Source: Lactiplantibacillus mudanjiangensis (GTDB taxonomy: Bacteria > Bacillota > Bacilli > Lactobacillales > Lactobacillaceae). From it: DNA of 64,000 bases. Under the pieces are notes generated by a model. That model searched no databases. It worked only from the letters and a program-made list of their open reading frames with translations, and was not told the DNA's origin. The stretch spans positions 208,572 through 272,571 of the forward strand of contig NZ_BJDY01000005.1 in the NCBI RefSeq assembly GCF_005405385.1, given 5' to 3'. Below are positions 17,349-27,181 of this stretch, in pieces. A program made the position numbers and the translations under genes. The first letter of the stretch is position 1, and every line of letters starts with the position of its first letter.

Positions 17349-18250
17349 GTATGATTGTATCGAGTATTGGTCAAGGCCTCTTGTGGGCCATTCTAGGGAT
17401 TGCCCTTTTCTTAACCTTCCGAATTTTAGATTTTCCAGATATGACGGTTGAAGGGACCTTCCCATTAGGCGCGGCGACCGCCGTTACTGCCATTGCTAAC
17501 GGGGTTAACCCTTACTTAGCCACTTTATTAGCCTTTGTCACCGGTGCCGCTGCCGGCTTAATCACCGGCCTATTGTATACCAAGGGTAAGATTCCCATTT
17601 TATTGGCCGGCATCTTAGTCATGACCGCCTGCCTTTCCGTCAACTTACGAATCATGGGTAGCGCCAATGTTTCCTTATTAGGTAAAAAGACCATCTTTTC
17701 GAGTCACTTTTTAGAATCATTACCTAAGTATTTCGACAGCGTTTTTATTGGCCTAGTGGTCATTGTCATTGTCACCGTCTTGCTGATTCTCTTCTTACAA
17801 ACCAACCTTGGTCAAGCCTTCATCGTCACTGGTGACAACAAGATCATGGCCCGTTCAATTGGGATCAACACTGATAACATGACCATGATGGGCCTAATGG
17901 TTTCCAATGGCCTAATTGGCATGGGTGGCGCCTTAATCGCACAAAACAATGGTTATGCCGACGTCAACATGGGAATTGGGATCATCGTTATCGCCTTAGC
18001 CTCCATTATTATTGGTGAAGTCGTTTTTGGTGAATTAACCTTAAATCAACGTTTAGTTGCCGTAACTTTAGGGAGTATCCTCTATCGCTTTGTTTTACTA
18101 ATCGTGTTGCAATTAGGCTTCAGTACCAACGACTTAAACTTACTTTCCGCAATCATCTTAGCAGTCTGCCTGATGTTACCGCAATTAAGTAAATTCCTTC
18201 ATTTAAATCACGTCTTACAGAAAGGAGTCGCTAAATATGACGAAGACTGA
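17345..18250 (+). CDS. trpY: ABC transporter permease, TrpY-like
   Basis: A 301-residue membrane protein of the branched-chain/ribose permease type with about 8 hydrophobic segments (LFLTFRILDFPDMTVEGTFPLGAA is the family opening). It forms the channel for the TrpX-like protein. The ATG overlaps the trpX stop by 4 bp, so the genes are translationally coupled. Start and length fit the family. Confidence 0.88.
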   Translation: MSMIVSSIGQGLLWAILGIALFLTFRILDFPDMTVEGTFPLGAATAVTAIANGVNPYLATLLAFVTGAAAGLITGLLYTKGKIPILLAGILVMTACLSVNLRIMGSANVSLLGKKTIFSSHFLESLPKYFDSVFIGLVVIVIVTVLLILFLQTNLGQAFIVTGDNKIMARSIGINTDNMTMMGLMVSNGLIGMGGALIAQNNGYADVNMGIGIIVIALASIIIGEVVFGELTLNQRLVAVTLGSILYRFVLLIVLQLGFSTNDLNLLSAIILAVCLMLPQLSKFLHLNHVLQKGVAKYDED

Positions 18251-19016
18251 TACCCCTTTAATTTCTTTAAACCATATTGTCACCAAGGTTAACACCGGCA
18301 CGCCAAACGAAGTGATGATTTTACGGCATTTAGATTTAGACATTTATGACGGCGACTTCATTACCGTGCTTGGGTCCAATGGGGCTGGGAAGTCGACCCT
18401 CTTCAATACGATTAGTGGCGAACTTCCAGTTGACGCTGGCACCATTAGCTTGAAGGGCCAAGACATTACAACAATGACCGTTGAAAAACGAACCGCCTTT
18501 CTCGCGCGTGTCTTCCAAGATCCTAAGATGGGCACGGCACCTCGAATGACGGTAGCCGAAAATTTATTACTTGCTAGTCAACGTGGCAAACGTCGGACGT
18601 TACGATTACGTCGTCTGAAACAACAGTTACCACACTTCAAAGCTTTAACGGCTACGATGAACAACGGGTTAACAGAACGGTTAAACACCGCCACGGAAAA
18701 CTTATCCGGCGGGCAACGCCAAGCCTTAAGTTTCTTAATGGCAACCGAACAGCACCCTGATTTATTATTACTTGATGAACATACGGCCGCGCTTGATCCC
18801 AAAACCAGTGCCGAATTGATGCATCAAACCAATCAACGGGTTACCGAAGAAAACCTGACTTGTTTAATGATTACCCATCATTTAGACGATGCATTAAAAT
18901 ACGGCAATCGTTTAATTGTGCTCGATCAGGGTCAAGTGAAATTCGATGTTCGTGGCGCTGAGAAAGCTGAACTAACAAAAGAAAAACTCCTAAGTTTCTT
19001 CGATATTATCGAATAA
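18237..19016 (+). CDS. trpZ: ABC transporter ATPase, TrpZ-like
   Basis: A 259-residue ABC ATPase: Walker A GSNGAGKSTLFN, signature LSGGQRQALSF, Walker B DLLLLDEHTAALD and switch histidine in MITHHLDDAL. It energises the TrpXY-like importer. It overlaps the permease gene by 14 bp and has its own AAAGGAG site. A terminator follows. Confidence 0.92.
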   Translation: MTKTDTPLISLNHIVTKVNTGTPNEVMILRHLDLDIYDGDFITVLGSNGAGKSTLFNTISGELPVDAGTISLKGQDITTMTVEKRTAFLARVFQDPKMGTAPRMTVAENLLLASQRGKRRTLRLRRLKQQLPHFKALTATMNNGLTERLNTATENLSGGQRQALSFLMATEQHPDLLLLDEHTAALDPKTSAELMHQTNQRVTEENLTCLMITHHLDDALKYGNRLIVLDQGQVKFDVRGAEKAELTKEKLLSFFDIIE

Positions 19017-19030
19017 TCATTCAACAAAAA

Positions 19031-19065
19031 GGCTGGTCAGCTAACCATTAGCGACCAGTCTTTTT
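19031..19065 (+). terminator. Terminator of trpXYZ-like operon
   Basis: GGCTGGTCAGCTAA pairs with TTAGCGACCAGTC, then TTTTTAT. Confidence 0.85.
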
Positions 19066-19148
19066 ATATTCCTAAAGTACAAGTGATTGTGCCCCTAAAT
19101 TTAATTAGCGACCTACACTGTTATTTTCATCGAGTTAGTGTTACGATT

Positions 19149-19167
19149 GTTTAGAACAATTCTAAAC
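19149..19167. promoter_or_regulatory. PerR-like box upstream of NADH peroxidase gene
   Basis: GTTTAGAACAATTCTAAAC is nearly palindromic. Its 15-bp core TTAGAACAATTCTAA fits the PerR box TTATAATNATTATAA at 11 of 14 fixed positions. It lies 23 bp before the start codon, where a bound repressor would block transcription. Peroxide control fits the gene. Confidence 0.6.
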
Positions 19168-19189
19168 TATATTTGGAGGCAGCTTAATT

Positions 19190-20545
19190 ATGAAAGTTAT
19201 TGTTGTAGGTTCTTCACACGGTGGTTACGAAACCGTTCGTGGTATCTTAGCCACTCAGCCAGACACTGAAATTCAATGGTATGAACAAGGTGACTTCCTG
19301 TCATTCTTATCTTGTGGCATGCAATTATACTTAGAAGGCACCGTCAAAGATGTCAATCAGGTACGTTATGCCACTCCTGAAGGTATGACTAAAGCTGGCG
19401 TACACGTGTTTATAAAACAAGAAATTTCTAAGATTGATCCTAATAATCGTACCGTCCACGTCATCAATCATGCCGACGGTACTGAACGTGATGAAACTTA
19501 TGATAAGTTAGTGTTGAGTGTAGGGGCCGTCCCATTTGAGCTCCCCGTTCCTGGCCATGAGTTACAAAATATCTACGCGATGCGTGGCCGCGATTGGGCC
19601 ATCAAGCTAAAAGCCAAGACCGTTGATCCTGACATTAACAATGTTGTGGTCATTGGGTCTGGTTACATCGGCATTGAAGCCGCTGAAGTCTTCGCTAAAG
19701 CGGGCAAACATGTAACGGTCATTGACTTATTACCACGCTTGCTGAGCTTATATCTTGATGAAGAATTCACCTCGACTTTAACAGCTGAAATGGCTACACA
19801 CCATATCACTGCAGCCGTTAATCAACAAGTTCAAGCTTTCAATGGTGAGGCTGGTCACGTTGTGAGTGTCACTACTGACCAAGCCACATATCCAGCTGAT
19901 TTAGTCGTTTCAGCTGCTGGCATCAAGGCCAATACCACCATGCTTAAAGGTGTCGTGGACTTAGACGACCATGGCTTAATCAAGATCAATCAATACCTTC
20001 AAACCAGTCAACCAGATATCTATGCGGTAGGCGATGCCACCTTAGTTCCATTCGCACCAACTGGTCAATCCGCACGAATTGCCTTAGCCACCAACGCCCG
20101 GCGCCAAGGTCGTTTTGCTGCTAAAAATCTATTAGGAATCCCTAGTCCAATGCCAGCCGTGTCAGGTTCTTCAGCTTTATCCGTCTTTGATTATCACTTT
20201 TCCTCTACTGGTGTCAAGACTGGAACGAGCAAAAAGCTGGGGATTAGGTCAGCCTCAGTGCTGGTTACCGATACCGTGCGGCCAAAGTTTGTCCCCAATA
20301 ATGCCGGTAATGATAAGGTCTGGTTCAAACTAACTTTTGATCCAGATGATGGCCGCGTGCTTGGTGCCCAGATTATGTCTAAAATTGATGTGACAGCTAA
20401 TATTAATACAATTTCATTGGCGATTCAGGCACGTTTAACCGTGGCTGATTTGGCCTATACTGACTTCTTCTTCCAACCCGGTTTCGATCGGCCTTGGAAT
20501 ATCATGAACGTTGCTGCCCAAAAAGCTTTAGCAACACTAGCCTAA
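19190..20545 (+). CDS. npr: NADH peroxidase
   Basis: A 451-residue flavoprotein that closely follows enterococcal NADH peroxidase from memory (MKVIVVGSSHGGYE, FLSCGMQLYLEG, VVVIGSGYIGIEAAEVFAKAGK, NIALATNAR-like and DFFFQPGFDRPWN). His10 and the redox Cys42, which cycles as sulfenic acid, are in place. It reduces H2O2 to water with NADH in the cytoplasm. NADH oxidases are related, but the similarity is clearly greater to Npr. TTTGGAGG precedes the ATG. Single gene behind the PerR-like box, convergent with the next gene. Confidence 0.92.
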   Translation: MKVIVVGSSHGGYETVRGILATQPDTEIQWYEQGDFLSFLSCGMQLYLEGTVKDVNQVRYATPEGMTKAGVHVFIKQEISKIDPNNRTVHVINHADGTERDETYDKLVLSVGAVPFELPVPGHELQNIYAMRGRDWAIKLKAKTVDPDINNVVVIGSGYIGIEAAEVFAKAGKHVTVIDLLPRLLSLYLDEEFTSTLTAEMATHHITAAVNQQVQAFNGEAGHVVSVTTDQATYPADLVVSAAGIKANTTMLKGVVDLDDHGLIKINQYLQTSQPDIYAVGDATLVPFAPTGQSARIALATNARRQGRFAAKNLLGIPSPMPAVSGSSALSVFDYHFSSTGVKTGTSKKLGIRSASVLVTDTVRPKFVPNNAGNDKVWFKLTFDPDDGRVLGAQIMSKIDVTANINTISLAIQARLTVADLAYTDFFFQPGFDRPWNIMNVAAQKALATLA

Positions 20546-20567
20546 CCTAATTAAATATGGTCAAGAA

Positions 20568-20614
20568 AGTCGGCCCATCTTAATCAGAACTAATCCGATT
20601 AAGATGGGCCGACT
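20568..20614. terminator. Bidirectional hairpin between npr and dehydrogenase genes
   Basis: Perfect 18-bp stem AGTCGGCCCATCTTAATC with an 11-nt loop between convergent genes. T-runs are short on both sides. Confidence 0.75.
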
Positions 20615-20628
20615 CATGTTTATTCACT

Positions 20629-21486
20629 TTAATAAATGTTAATTAGCCCCTGTGTCCCTTGATCACCAAGGCCTTTAACATCAACCATCACTTCGTATAA
20701 TCGCTTAGCTTGCGCCGTGGCAACTAAGTCTAAGCCCATCGCATCAGCTTCCGTTAACGCAATCCGTAAATCTTTCAAGAAATGCCGTGCAAAGAAGCCT
20801 GGCGTGTAATCATCTTTCAAGATTCGTGGCACATAGTTATCCATGCTCCAATTTTCTGCGCCACCACTCGACAAGGTTTCTAAAACGGTTTGTGGCTCAA
20901 GTCCAGCGGCTTTCGTATAAAGTAACATTTCAGTTAAGCCGGTCATTGTCCCAGCAATCATAATTTGATTGGCCATCTTGGCATGTTGACCCGTTCCGGC
21001 CGCACCGAAATGGTTCACTTGATGACCCATGATCTTAAATAACGGTAAAACGGCCTGATACGTTGCCTCATCGCCACCAACCATTACCGTTAACGTGGCA
21101 TTCTTAGCCCCAATATCGCCACCAGAAACCGGCGCATCCAGTGCTTGAAAGCCATGTTGCTTGGCATAATCCGCGATTTTAACCGCTAATTTAGGTTGAC
21201 TCGTTGTCATATCGACCACTATTTTGCCAGCTTTCAAGCCACTAAAGATGCCATCATCGCCAAAATAAACTTGTTCAACGTCTTTTGGAAAGCCAACCAT
21301 TGTAAAGACGACGTCACTTTTAGCCGCAACCAATGCCGGTGTCGCTGCCCAAGTGGCCCCTGCCGCAACTAAAGCATCGGTCTTACTTTTGGTCCGATTA
21401 TAAACCGTCATTTGATGACCCGCTGCCATTAAATTCTTGGCAATCGCGGCTCCCATCACACCGGTTCCTACAAATCCTAATTGCAT
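20629..21486 (-). CDS. 3-hydroxyisobutyrate/beta-hydroxyacid dehydrogenase family
   Basis: About 285 residues: N-terminal NAD(P) motif GFVGTGVMGAAIA, the family signature LDAPVSGGDIGAKN and the catalytic lysine in KMANQIMIAG. Members oxidise 3-hydroxyisobutyrate, tartronate semialdehyde, glyoxylate or similar small hydroxy acids. The frame is open 16 codons further, but the ATG at 21486 opens exactly at the Rossmann fold and follows AAAGGTTGG. Substrate unknown. It might interact with the hydroxyacyl pathway at the left of the window, but no sequence link is seen. Confidence 0.88.
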   Translation of the reverse strand: MQLGFVGTGVMGAAIAKNLMAAGHQMTVYNRTKSKTDALVAAGATWAATPALVAAKSDVVFTMVGFPKDVEQVYFGDDGIFSGLKAGKIVVDMTTSQPKLAVKIADYAKQHGFQALDAPVSGGDIGAKNATLTVMVGGDEATYQAVLPLFKIMGHQVNHFGAAGTGQHAKMANQIMIAGTMTGLTEMLLYTKAAGLEPQTVLETLSSGGAENWSMDNYVPRILKDDYTPGFFARHFLKDLRIALTEADAMGLDLVATAQAKRLYEVMVDVKGLGDQGTQGLINIY

Positions 21487-21645
21487 ATTTCCATCCAACC
21501 TTTCTAAGCAATAATCGTTTAATATCGAACTCACACTACACGTTTCAGTATACCCGTTTTAACGCTAACTTTTAATAATTGCAATTCAGTTTGATTTAAA
21601 CTTCACTGAAAAGCGCGTACGCTAAGATCATGAGGAGATGACACA

Positions 21646-21999
21646 ATGGAAATGGGGACCTTATCTGAATGGATTGCAGCAACCGCTGAAACGTTGGCTG
21701 TGATTGTCGCCCTATTTTTACCCTACTATACACAGCGCCAAGAACGACAACGTCGCAAAAAACGATTCAAAAAAATTATCCAGCAAAGCTTAGCTAATTT
21801 CGCGCATGGTGATCTATCCGGTCGCGATGATTTTCAATCGTTTGTTAAAATTTCATCATTGCTAGAAATTGACGAGGATTTATTAGCTATTTTACAAATT
21901 GGTGACGCCGCAATTGATCTCATGGGGACTACATCATCGTTAACCCAGCAACAACAGCAGCAACTAATCGAACTTCAACAACAATTACGGCTTGTTTAA
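21646..21999 (+). CDS. Small membrane-anchored protein, unknown
   Basis: A 117-residue protein with one N-terminal hydrophobic segment (about residues 8-27, IAATAETLAVIVALFLPYY), then a strongly basic stretch QRQERQRRKKRFKK and a soluble tail ending in a Gln-rich helix. No known domain is recognised. GGAGATG precedes the ATG. The topology predicts a cytoplasmic tail. Single gene, divergent from the dehydrogenase gene. Confidence 0.7.
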   Translation: MEMGTLSEWIAATAETLAVIVALFLPYYTQRQERQRRKKRFKKIIQQSLANFAHGDLSGRDDFQSFVKISSLLEIDEDLLAILQIGDAAIDLMGTTSSLTQQQQQQLIELQQQLRLV

Positions 22000-22067
22000 T
22001 TGTGGCTTCACTAACACAACTGTGGGCAACACCCGATCGCTTTTAATCACCTGTCAGATTACTTCAA

Positions 22068-22097
22068 TAAAAAAATCGGTCATTGACCGACTTTTTT
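22068..22097. terminator. Terminator between unknown gene and acetyltransferase gene
   Basis: AAAAAAATCGGTC-ATT-GACCGACTTTTTT; works on both strands and lies across the end of the acetyltransferase gene. Confidence 0.85.
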
Positions 22098-22662
22098 ATT
22101 GTTCAGACAAATCCAACGACCGAATGACCCGTGCTGGCACACCGCCAACCAATGAATGATCAGGAACATCTTTAGTCACGACCGCACCAGCCGCAATCAC
22201 CACGTCATTGCCAATCGTGACGCCAGGAGTAATGGTTACCTTTCCACCAATCCACACATCATCGCCGATCGTTACCGGTAGTGCCTTGGCTAAGTACTGC
22301 CGCCTTCCTTGAGCGGTCATGGGATGGTTCACGGTATAAATATCAACGTTAGGCCCAATCATGACATGCGCACCAATCTTAACCGGTGCCAAATCTAAGA
22401 TCGTTAAATTGTAGTTACTTAAGAAATCTTCTCCAACGGTAATATTTTGCCCATTATCGCAACGAAATGGGCTCTGCACAGAAACACGCTTCCCAAAGCC
22501 ACCTAAAATTTCCTTAATCTTAGCCGTCTGTCCTTGGACATCGGTTGCTGCCAACGCATTAAATTCCTGACACAATTGTGCTGCACGAGCTTTTTGTGCC
22601 GCAACTTCTGCGTCGGAAAAATTGTACCAGTCACCTTGGTTAATCTTTTCTAACTCACTCAT
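22096..22662 (-). CDS. Maltose/galactoside O-acetyltransferase family (hexapeptide repeats)
   Basis: About 188 residues with an N-terminal maltose acetyltransferase helix region, then left-handed beta-helix repeats (VKIGAHVMIGPNVDIYTVNHPM, VTIGDDVWIGGKVTITPGVTIGNDVVIAAGAVVTKDVP). The catalytic histidine of the family is the one in YTVNHPM. It moves acetyl groups from acetyl-CoA to sugars; the physiological substrate is uncertain. Two starts are possible (22668 and 22662); AGGAGG favours the second. Single gene. Confidence 0.88.
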   Translation of the reverse strand: MSELEKINQGDWYNFSDAEVAAQKARAAQLCQEFNALAATDVQGQTAKIKEILGGFGKRVSVQSPFRCDNGQNITVGEDFLSNYNLTILDLAPVKIGAHVMIGPNVDIYTVNHPMTAQGRRQYLAKALPVTIGDDVWIGGKVTITPGVTIGNDVVIAAGAVVTKDVPDHSLVGGVPARVIRSLDLSEQ

Positions 22663-22727
22663 TTTCATCAGCCTCCTTGTTTACCATCACTTTACAACTT
22701 AGAGCGGGCTCTAAGTCAAATCAGGTA

Positions 22728-22759
22728 CAAAAAAAGTTTGAGACAAAGCCCAAACTCTC
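22728..22759 (-). terminator. Terminator of the histidine operon
   Basis: GAGTTTGGG / CTCAAACT stem with seven T on the minus strand, right after hisC. Confidence 0.8.
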
Positions 22760-22763
22760 TTGA

Positions 22764-23840
22764 CTAAGCATCATTTTGATAAGACAAGATCAATTGTTGA
22801 ATCGCCTGATTATCCGCTGCGGTCCCAATTGTGAACCGAATCCAGTCTGACTGTAATCCCGTCCGCAAACTATACCCGTGATGCAATAAATAATCAGCTA
22901 ACTGATCGGCCTGTGGATATTTGAAGAAAATGAAGTTGGCATCACTGCGATCATATTGAATCTGTTGTGCATCAAAGAACGCTTCCCATTTTGTCCGCTC
23001 TACGGCATTTTTAGCAACGGTTGTCTGCACGAAATTCTGATCATTAACGGCCGCTAACGCCGCTGCTTGGGTCAAAGAATTCACGTTATAAGGTAACCGA
23101 ACCGCCTGCATCGTTGGCGCATAAGTCTTAGAAAAGACCGCATAACCGACTCGGAAGTTGGCTAACCCGTACGCCTTAGAAAACGTCCGCATGACCACAA
23201 CATTATCATAACGACTTGGCAATTGCATCGCCGTTAACTTGGCTGCATCCGTTGCAAAGTCAATATAGGCTTCATCAATTAACACCATCGTCTCGGCTGG
23301 TACTTGTTGGATAAAGGCTTCTAAATCAGCCAACGTCTCACTAGTCCCAGTGGGGTTATTCGGATTACATAACCAAACCATTTTGACATCAGGAGTTAGC
23401 GCTTGTGCCATCGCTGGAAAATCCACATGTCCATCAGCTAACGTTGGTACACTGACTAAGGTGGCTTCCTCAATTTCAGCGTGTAGACCATATTCAGAGA
23501 AGGTCGGTGCCGCCACCAAGACTTGGTCACCCGGGGCTAAAAACGTCCGTGACACCATCACGATCATTTCGTCTAAGCCAACACTAAAGACCAGTTGTTC
23601 TGGATCAACATGTTGTTGGCTCGCCACCGCTAGTCGTAATTCGGTCGCATCGCCATCCGGATAACGATTACTACCAGAAAAGTCCCAATTTTTAACGGCG
23701 GCTTCAACTGCCGGTGAAGTGCCATAAGGATTCTCATTAGCGGATAGACGCACTAACCGGTTGACACCCAATTCTGCTTGCAACGTTGCTAATGGTTTCT
23801 CCGGCACATAAGGTTGGAGTTTTTTGACACTTTCTTTCAT
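22764..23840 (-). CDS. hisC: Histidinol-phosphate aminotransferase
   Basis: A 358-residue class II PLP aminotransferase with LSANENPYGTSP at the start, the PLP lysine in TFSKAYGLANFRVGY and the phosphate-binding arginine near the end (SDWIRFTIG). It makes histidinol phosphate from imidazole-acetol phosphate. AGGAGG precedes the ATG. Last gene of the operon, 12 bp after hisE; this distal position is unlike many operons where hisC is early. Confidence 0.94.
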   Translation of the reverse strand: MKESVKKLQPYVPEKPLATLQAELGVNRLVRLSANENPYGTSPAVEAAVKNWDFSGSNRYPDGDATELRLAVASQQHVDPEQLVFSVGLDEMIVMVSRTFLAPGDQVLVAAPTFSEYGLHAEIEEATLVSVPTLADGHVDFPAMAQALTPDVKMVWLCNPNNPTGTSETLADLEAFIQQVPAETMVLIDEAYIDFATDAAKLTAMQLPSRYDNVVVMRTFSKAYGLANFRVGYAVFSKTYAPTMQAVRLPYNVNSLTQAAALAAVNDQNFVQTTVAKNAVERTKWEAFFDAQQIQYDRSDANFIFFKYPQADQLADYLLHHGYSLRTGLQSDWIRFTIGTAADNQAIQQLILSYQNDA

Positions 23841-23852
23841 ATAAGGTACCTC

Positions 23853-24173
23853 CTACAAATTCTTGATTTCAGGACGATCTTTAAAGCTGCTCATCTTACC
23901 TTCGCGTTTAGCTAGTTCGGCCTTGATTTGATCAAAGCTAACGCCTCGTTCGACTAACAGCACTAACACGTGGTAAAACAGGTCCGCTGTTTCGTAAACT
24001 AATTCATCATCACCCGGATTTTTAGCCGCAACGATCACTTCTGTCGATTCTTCACCGACTTTTTTCAAAATTTTATCGATACCTTCCGTGAATAAATAAT
24101 CCGTGTAAGAACCTTTTTTAGGCGTTTGTTTCCGGGCAGCGATCAGTTGATAAAGTTCTTCCATATTTTGCAT
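23853..24173 (-). CDS. hisE: Phosphoribosyl-ATP pyrophosphatase
   Basis: A 106-residue all-alpha protein with the metal-binding [12 protein letters not shown] and [12 protein letters not shown] segments. It removes pyrophosphate from phosphoribosyl-ATP, step 2 of the pathway. The frame is open further upstream inside hisI, but the ATG at 24173 with GAGG 9 bp before fits the family. HisE and HisI are separate proteins here, not fused. Confidence 0.94.
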   Translation of the reverse strand: MQNMEELYQLIAARKQTPKKGSYTDYLFTEGIDKILKKVGEESTEVIVAAKNPGDDELVYETADLFYHVLVLLVERGVSFDQIKAELAKREGKMSSFKDRPEIKNL

Positions 24174-24174
24174 A

Positions 24175-24510
24175 TTAATTAACCTCTTTCTGTGTTTGAA
24201 CGGTTTTAAAGAAACAGCTGTAGTGACCAGTATGACAAGCTGGACCATGCGGTGTCACCGCGATCAGCAATGTATCGTTGTCACAATCGAGTTTAATGCT
24301 GACCACGTCTTGTAAATTGCCACTCGTGGCGCCTTTATGCCATAATTCTTGGCGCGATCGTGACCAAAACCACGTTTGACCAGAAGCTAACGTCCGTTGG
24401 TAGCTTTCCGCATTCATCCAAGCCACCATTAACACGTCTTTAGTCATCGCATCCATAACGACCGTGGTTACCAGGCCATCGCCTTTTTCAAAGTCAGGTT
24501 GTTCATTCAT
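24175..24510 (-). CDS. hisI: Phosphoribosyl-AMP cyclohydrolase
   Basis: A 111-residue enzyme with [16 protein letters not shown], the metal-binding DCDNDTLL and the zinc cysteines in [13 protein letters not shown]. It opens the adenine ring of phosphoribosyl-AMP. The ATG overlaps the hisF stop (ATGA), so the two are coupled. Confidence 0.95.
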   Translation of the reverse strand: MNEQPDFEKGDGLVTTVVMDAMTKDVLMVAWMNAESYQRTLASGQTWFWSRSRQELWHKGATSGNLQDVVSIKLDCDNDTLLIAVTPHGPACHTGHYSCFFKTVQTQKEVN

Positions 24511-25265
24511 CTCACGATCACCCCTTTAGCGGCTAGTGCCTGTTTGACTTGACTAATCGTTAACTCACCATAATGAAATACCGATGCCGCTAACGCCCCA
24601 TCAACCGGCGCCTGGTCAAAGACCTCGACAAAGTCAGCTAAGTTTCCAGCCCCGCCAGAAGCAATCAGGGGTACGGCGACAACCTCGCCTAAAGCTTGAT
24701 AAAGGTTCAGATCAAAGCCGGCCTTAGTCCCATCGCGATCCATGCTGGTCACTAACAATTCACCGGCCCCTAAGGCAACAGCTTGTTGCGCCCAGTCTAA
24801 AGCATCCAGATCCGTCGCTTTTTTGCCGCCATGGGTATAAACACGGTACATCTGTGCCGCTTCATCCCAAGCCGCATCAATTGCCACCACAATACATTGG
24901 TTGCCAAACTTTTCGGCCCCAGCCTTAATCAAAGCTGGATTGGCAACCGCCGCGGAATTAATCGCCACTTTATCAGCACCCGCTTTTAAGATCCGTTGCA
25001 TATCATCAACACGACTAATGCCGCCACCAATCGTTAGTGGCATAAAAACTTGTGCCGAAACTTCTTCAACCAAATCGGCCATCGTTCGACGCTGTTCATT
25101 AGTCGCAGAAATATCGAGGAAAACCAGTTCATCGGCACCTTGTTGTTGATAGGCGGCGGCAATTTCAACTGGATCACCGATATCGGTCAAATTCACAAAA
25201 TTGACGCCTTTTTTCACGCGACCATCGGCAACATCCAAACATGGAATTAACCGTTTTGCTAACAT
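24507..25265 (-). CDS. hisF: Imidazole glycerol phosphate synthase, cyclase subunit
   Basis: A 252-residue TIM barrel with the catalytic aspartates in [14 protein letters not shown] and [12 protein letters not shown]. With HisH it forms the heterodimer that makes imidazole glycerol phosphate and AICAR. Overlaps hisA by 7 bp and hisI by 4 bp. Confidence 0.95.
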   Translation of the reverse strand: MLAKRLIPCLDVADGRVKKGVNFVNLTDIGDPVEIAAAYQQQGADELVFLDISATNEQRRTMADLVEEVSAQVFMPLTIGGGISRVDDMQRILKAGADKVAINSAAVANPALIKAGAEKFGNQCIVVAIDAAWDEAAQMYRVYTHGGKKATDLDALDWAQQAVALGAGELLVTSMDRDGTKAGFDLNLYQALGEVVAVPLIASGGAGNLADFVEVFDQAPVDGALAASVFHYGELTISQVKQALAAKGVIVR

Positions 25266-25984
25266 GCATCCACCTCCGCTAATTCGGCCAATGAAACGGT
25301 GCCGGCATACAATGCCTTACCGACAATCGCATCTTTAATGCCGGCCGCCTGTAATATTTTCAAATCATCGACATTGCGAATCCCACCACTAGCAACTAAA
25401 TTAGCCGCTGGCAACTGTGCGTGAAGGTCAGTTAACAGTTCTAAGTTTGGCCCTTGCAAGGTACCATCGCGGGCCACATCGGTGACGATGAAGTGCCGTG
25501 CGCCACTCACCATCATCGTCTGAATCAAAGTACTCATCTTCGTTTGTGATTGAGACAGCCAACCGTCAATCGCGACTTGACCGTCCTTACCATCAACCCC
25601 AATTACGATCCGATTACCACCAAAATCAGTCAGTAATCGTTTGACTAAGTCGGGATCTGTCAAAGCTGCTGAACCGATAATCAACCGATCTAAGCCGAGG
25701 TCTAAGTATCGTTTCGCTAAGTCATAATTGCGAATACCGCCGCCCAATTCCAAGGTGCCAGTAAACGCCGCCCGCACGGCCTTAACGGTAGTAAAGTTTT
25801 CTGGTTGTCCGGATTTGGCACCATCTAAATCAACCAAATGGAGTTGATTTAACCCGGCAGCTTGAATCTGTTGCGCTTGTTCAACCGGATCAGTATTAAT
25901 TAACGTTGCCTGGTCAAAATCACCTTGGTATAGCCGCACGCTTTGGCCGGCTTTTAAATCAATTGCTGGAAAAATCATTGGCAC
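25259..25984 (-). CDS. hisA: ProFAR isomerase (HisA)
   Basis: A 241-residue TIM barrel paralogous to His[18 protein letters not shown] holds the catalytic aspartate, and DLDGAKSG and [13 protein letters not shown] follow. It does the Amadori rearrangement of ProFAR. It overlaps hisH by 26 bp, one of the larger overlaps in the operon. Confidence 0.95.
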   Translation of the reverse strand: MPMIFPAIDLKAGQSVRLYQGDFDQATLINTDPVEQAQQIQAAGLNQLHLVDLDGAKSGQPENFTTVKAVRAAFTGTLELGGGIRNYDLAKRYLDLGLDRLIIGSAALTDPDLVKRLLTDFGGNRIVIGVDGKDGQVAIDGWLSQSQTKMSTLIQTMMVSGARHFIVTDVARDGTLQGPNLELLTDLHAQLPAANLVASGGIRNVDDLKILQAAGIKDAIVGKALYAGTVSLAELAEVDAC

Positions 25985-26585
25985 TCACCATGTCCTTAAA
26001 AGTTGCTAATTGTTGTAGTCCGACTTGTCCACTTTTTTCAGGATGAAATTGCATCCCCACCACATTATCGCGTTGAACGATGCTTGGCACTGTCACGCCA
26101 TGTTGAACCGTGGCGACAATTTCATCAGTTGGGCATACCGCATAATATGAATGAACAAAATACGTATAGTTTTGATCAATGGCTTTAAAAGCACTCGCTG
26201 GTTGTTGCAACACATTTTGATTCCAACCCATTTGTGGCACTTTCACACCCAGATCAGCTGGCAGAGCAGTGACCCGCCCTTTTAATAGACCTAATCCAAC
26301 ATGATCACCATATTCATTACTACTCTTAAATAAGAGTTGCATCCCTAAACAAATGCCGAGCATCGGTTTGCCATCACGAGCTAACCGTTGTAACACTGGC
26401 ACAAGTTGTCGTTCATTTAAAGCAGCCATCGCCGCAGCGAAGGCCCCAACACCAGGTAAGATAACCGCATCCGCCGCCGCTAGTTCAGCCGGATCGGCCG
26501 TTAATACCGTAGCGACATCTAAATAATCGAATGCTTTTTTTAAGTTACGGGTATTCCCCGTATCGTAATCCACGATTGCAAACAT
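25959..26585 (-). CDS. hisH: Imidazole glycerol phosphate synthase, glutaminase subunit
   Basis: A 208-residue class I glutamine amidotransferase with the nucleophile in GICLGMQLLF and the His-Glu pair in GMQFHPEKSG. It passes ammonia to HisF. Starts at the base after the hisB stop. Confidence 0.95.
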   Translation of the reverse strand: MFAIVDYDTGNTRNLKKAFDYLDVATVLTADPAELAAADAVILPGVGAFAAAMAALNERQLVPVLQRLARDGKPMLGICLGMQLLFKSSNEYGDHVGLGLLKGRVTALPADLGVKVPQMGWNQNVLQQPASAFKAIDQNYTYFVHSYYAVCPTDEIVATVQHGVTVPSIVQRDNVVGMQFHPEKSGQVGLQQLATFKDMVSANDFSSN

Positions 26586-27170
26586 CTAAATCACACCCTT
26601 TGTCGAGTTGACCCCCTGAATTTCAGGATTGACCGTCACGGCCGCGCGCATCGCCCGGCCTAAGGCTTTGAATAAGCTTTCCACTTTGTGATGGGTATTA
26701 CGACCGTAGAGAATTCGAGCGTGTAAGTTCATCTCAGCGGCAAAAGCCAAGGCTTGGAAGAAATCTTCTACCGTTTCGGTATCTAGTCCCCCGAGACGTG
26801 GATTGGTGAGTTCAGCATCAAAAACCAAGTAAGATCGACCACTCAAGTCAACACTCACTTGACCTAATGTTTCATCCATCGGTACGAATTCAGTACCGTA
26901 CCGTTCAATCCCAACTTTATCGCCAAGAGCTTGTTTAAAACATTCCCCCAGCACAATCCCAGTGTCTTCAGTCGTGTGATGTGGGTCAACGTCCAAGTCC
27001 CCGTTGGCTTTGACGACTAGGCCAAACCGACCATGCTTGGCGAATAACGTTAACATGTGGTTTAAAAAGCCAATCCCAGTATCAATGTCGATGCCACTCT
27101 GTTCGTCTAGATTCAAACTAATTTCGATTTGCGTTTCTTTAGTGTTCCGTTTAATCGTTGCCTGTCGCAT
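26586..27170 (-). CDS. hisB: Imidazoleglycerol-phosphate dehydratase
   Basis: A 194-residue monofunctional HisB: the two metal-binding motifs are [13 protein letters not shown] and [17 protein letters not shown]. The phosphatase domain found in enterobacterial HisB is absent, so histidinol phosphatase must be separate; hisK at 30631-31467 fills that role. Confidence 0.95.
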   Translation of the reverse strand: MRQATIKRNTKETQIEISLNLDEQSGIDIDTGIGFLNHMLTLFAKHGRFGLVVKANGDLDVDPHHTTEDTGIVLGECFKQALGDKVGIERYGTEFVPMDETLGQVSVDLSGRSYLVFDAELTNPRLGGLDTETVEDFFQALAFAAEMNLHARILYGRNTHHKVESLFKALGRAMRAAVTVNPEIQGVNSTKGVI

Positions 27171-27181
27171 GTGTCTTCCTC

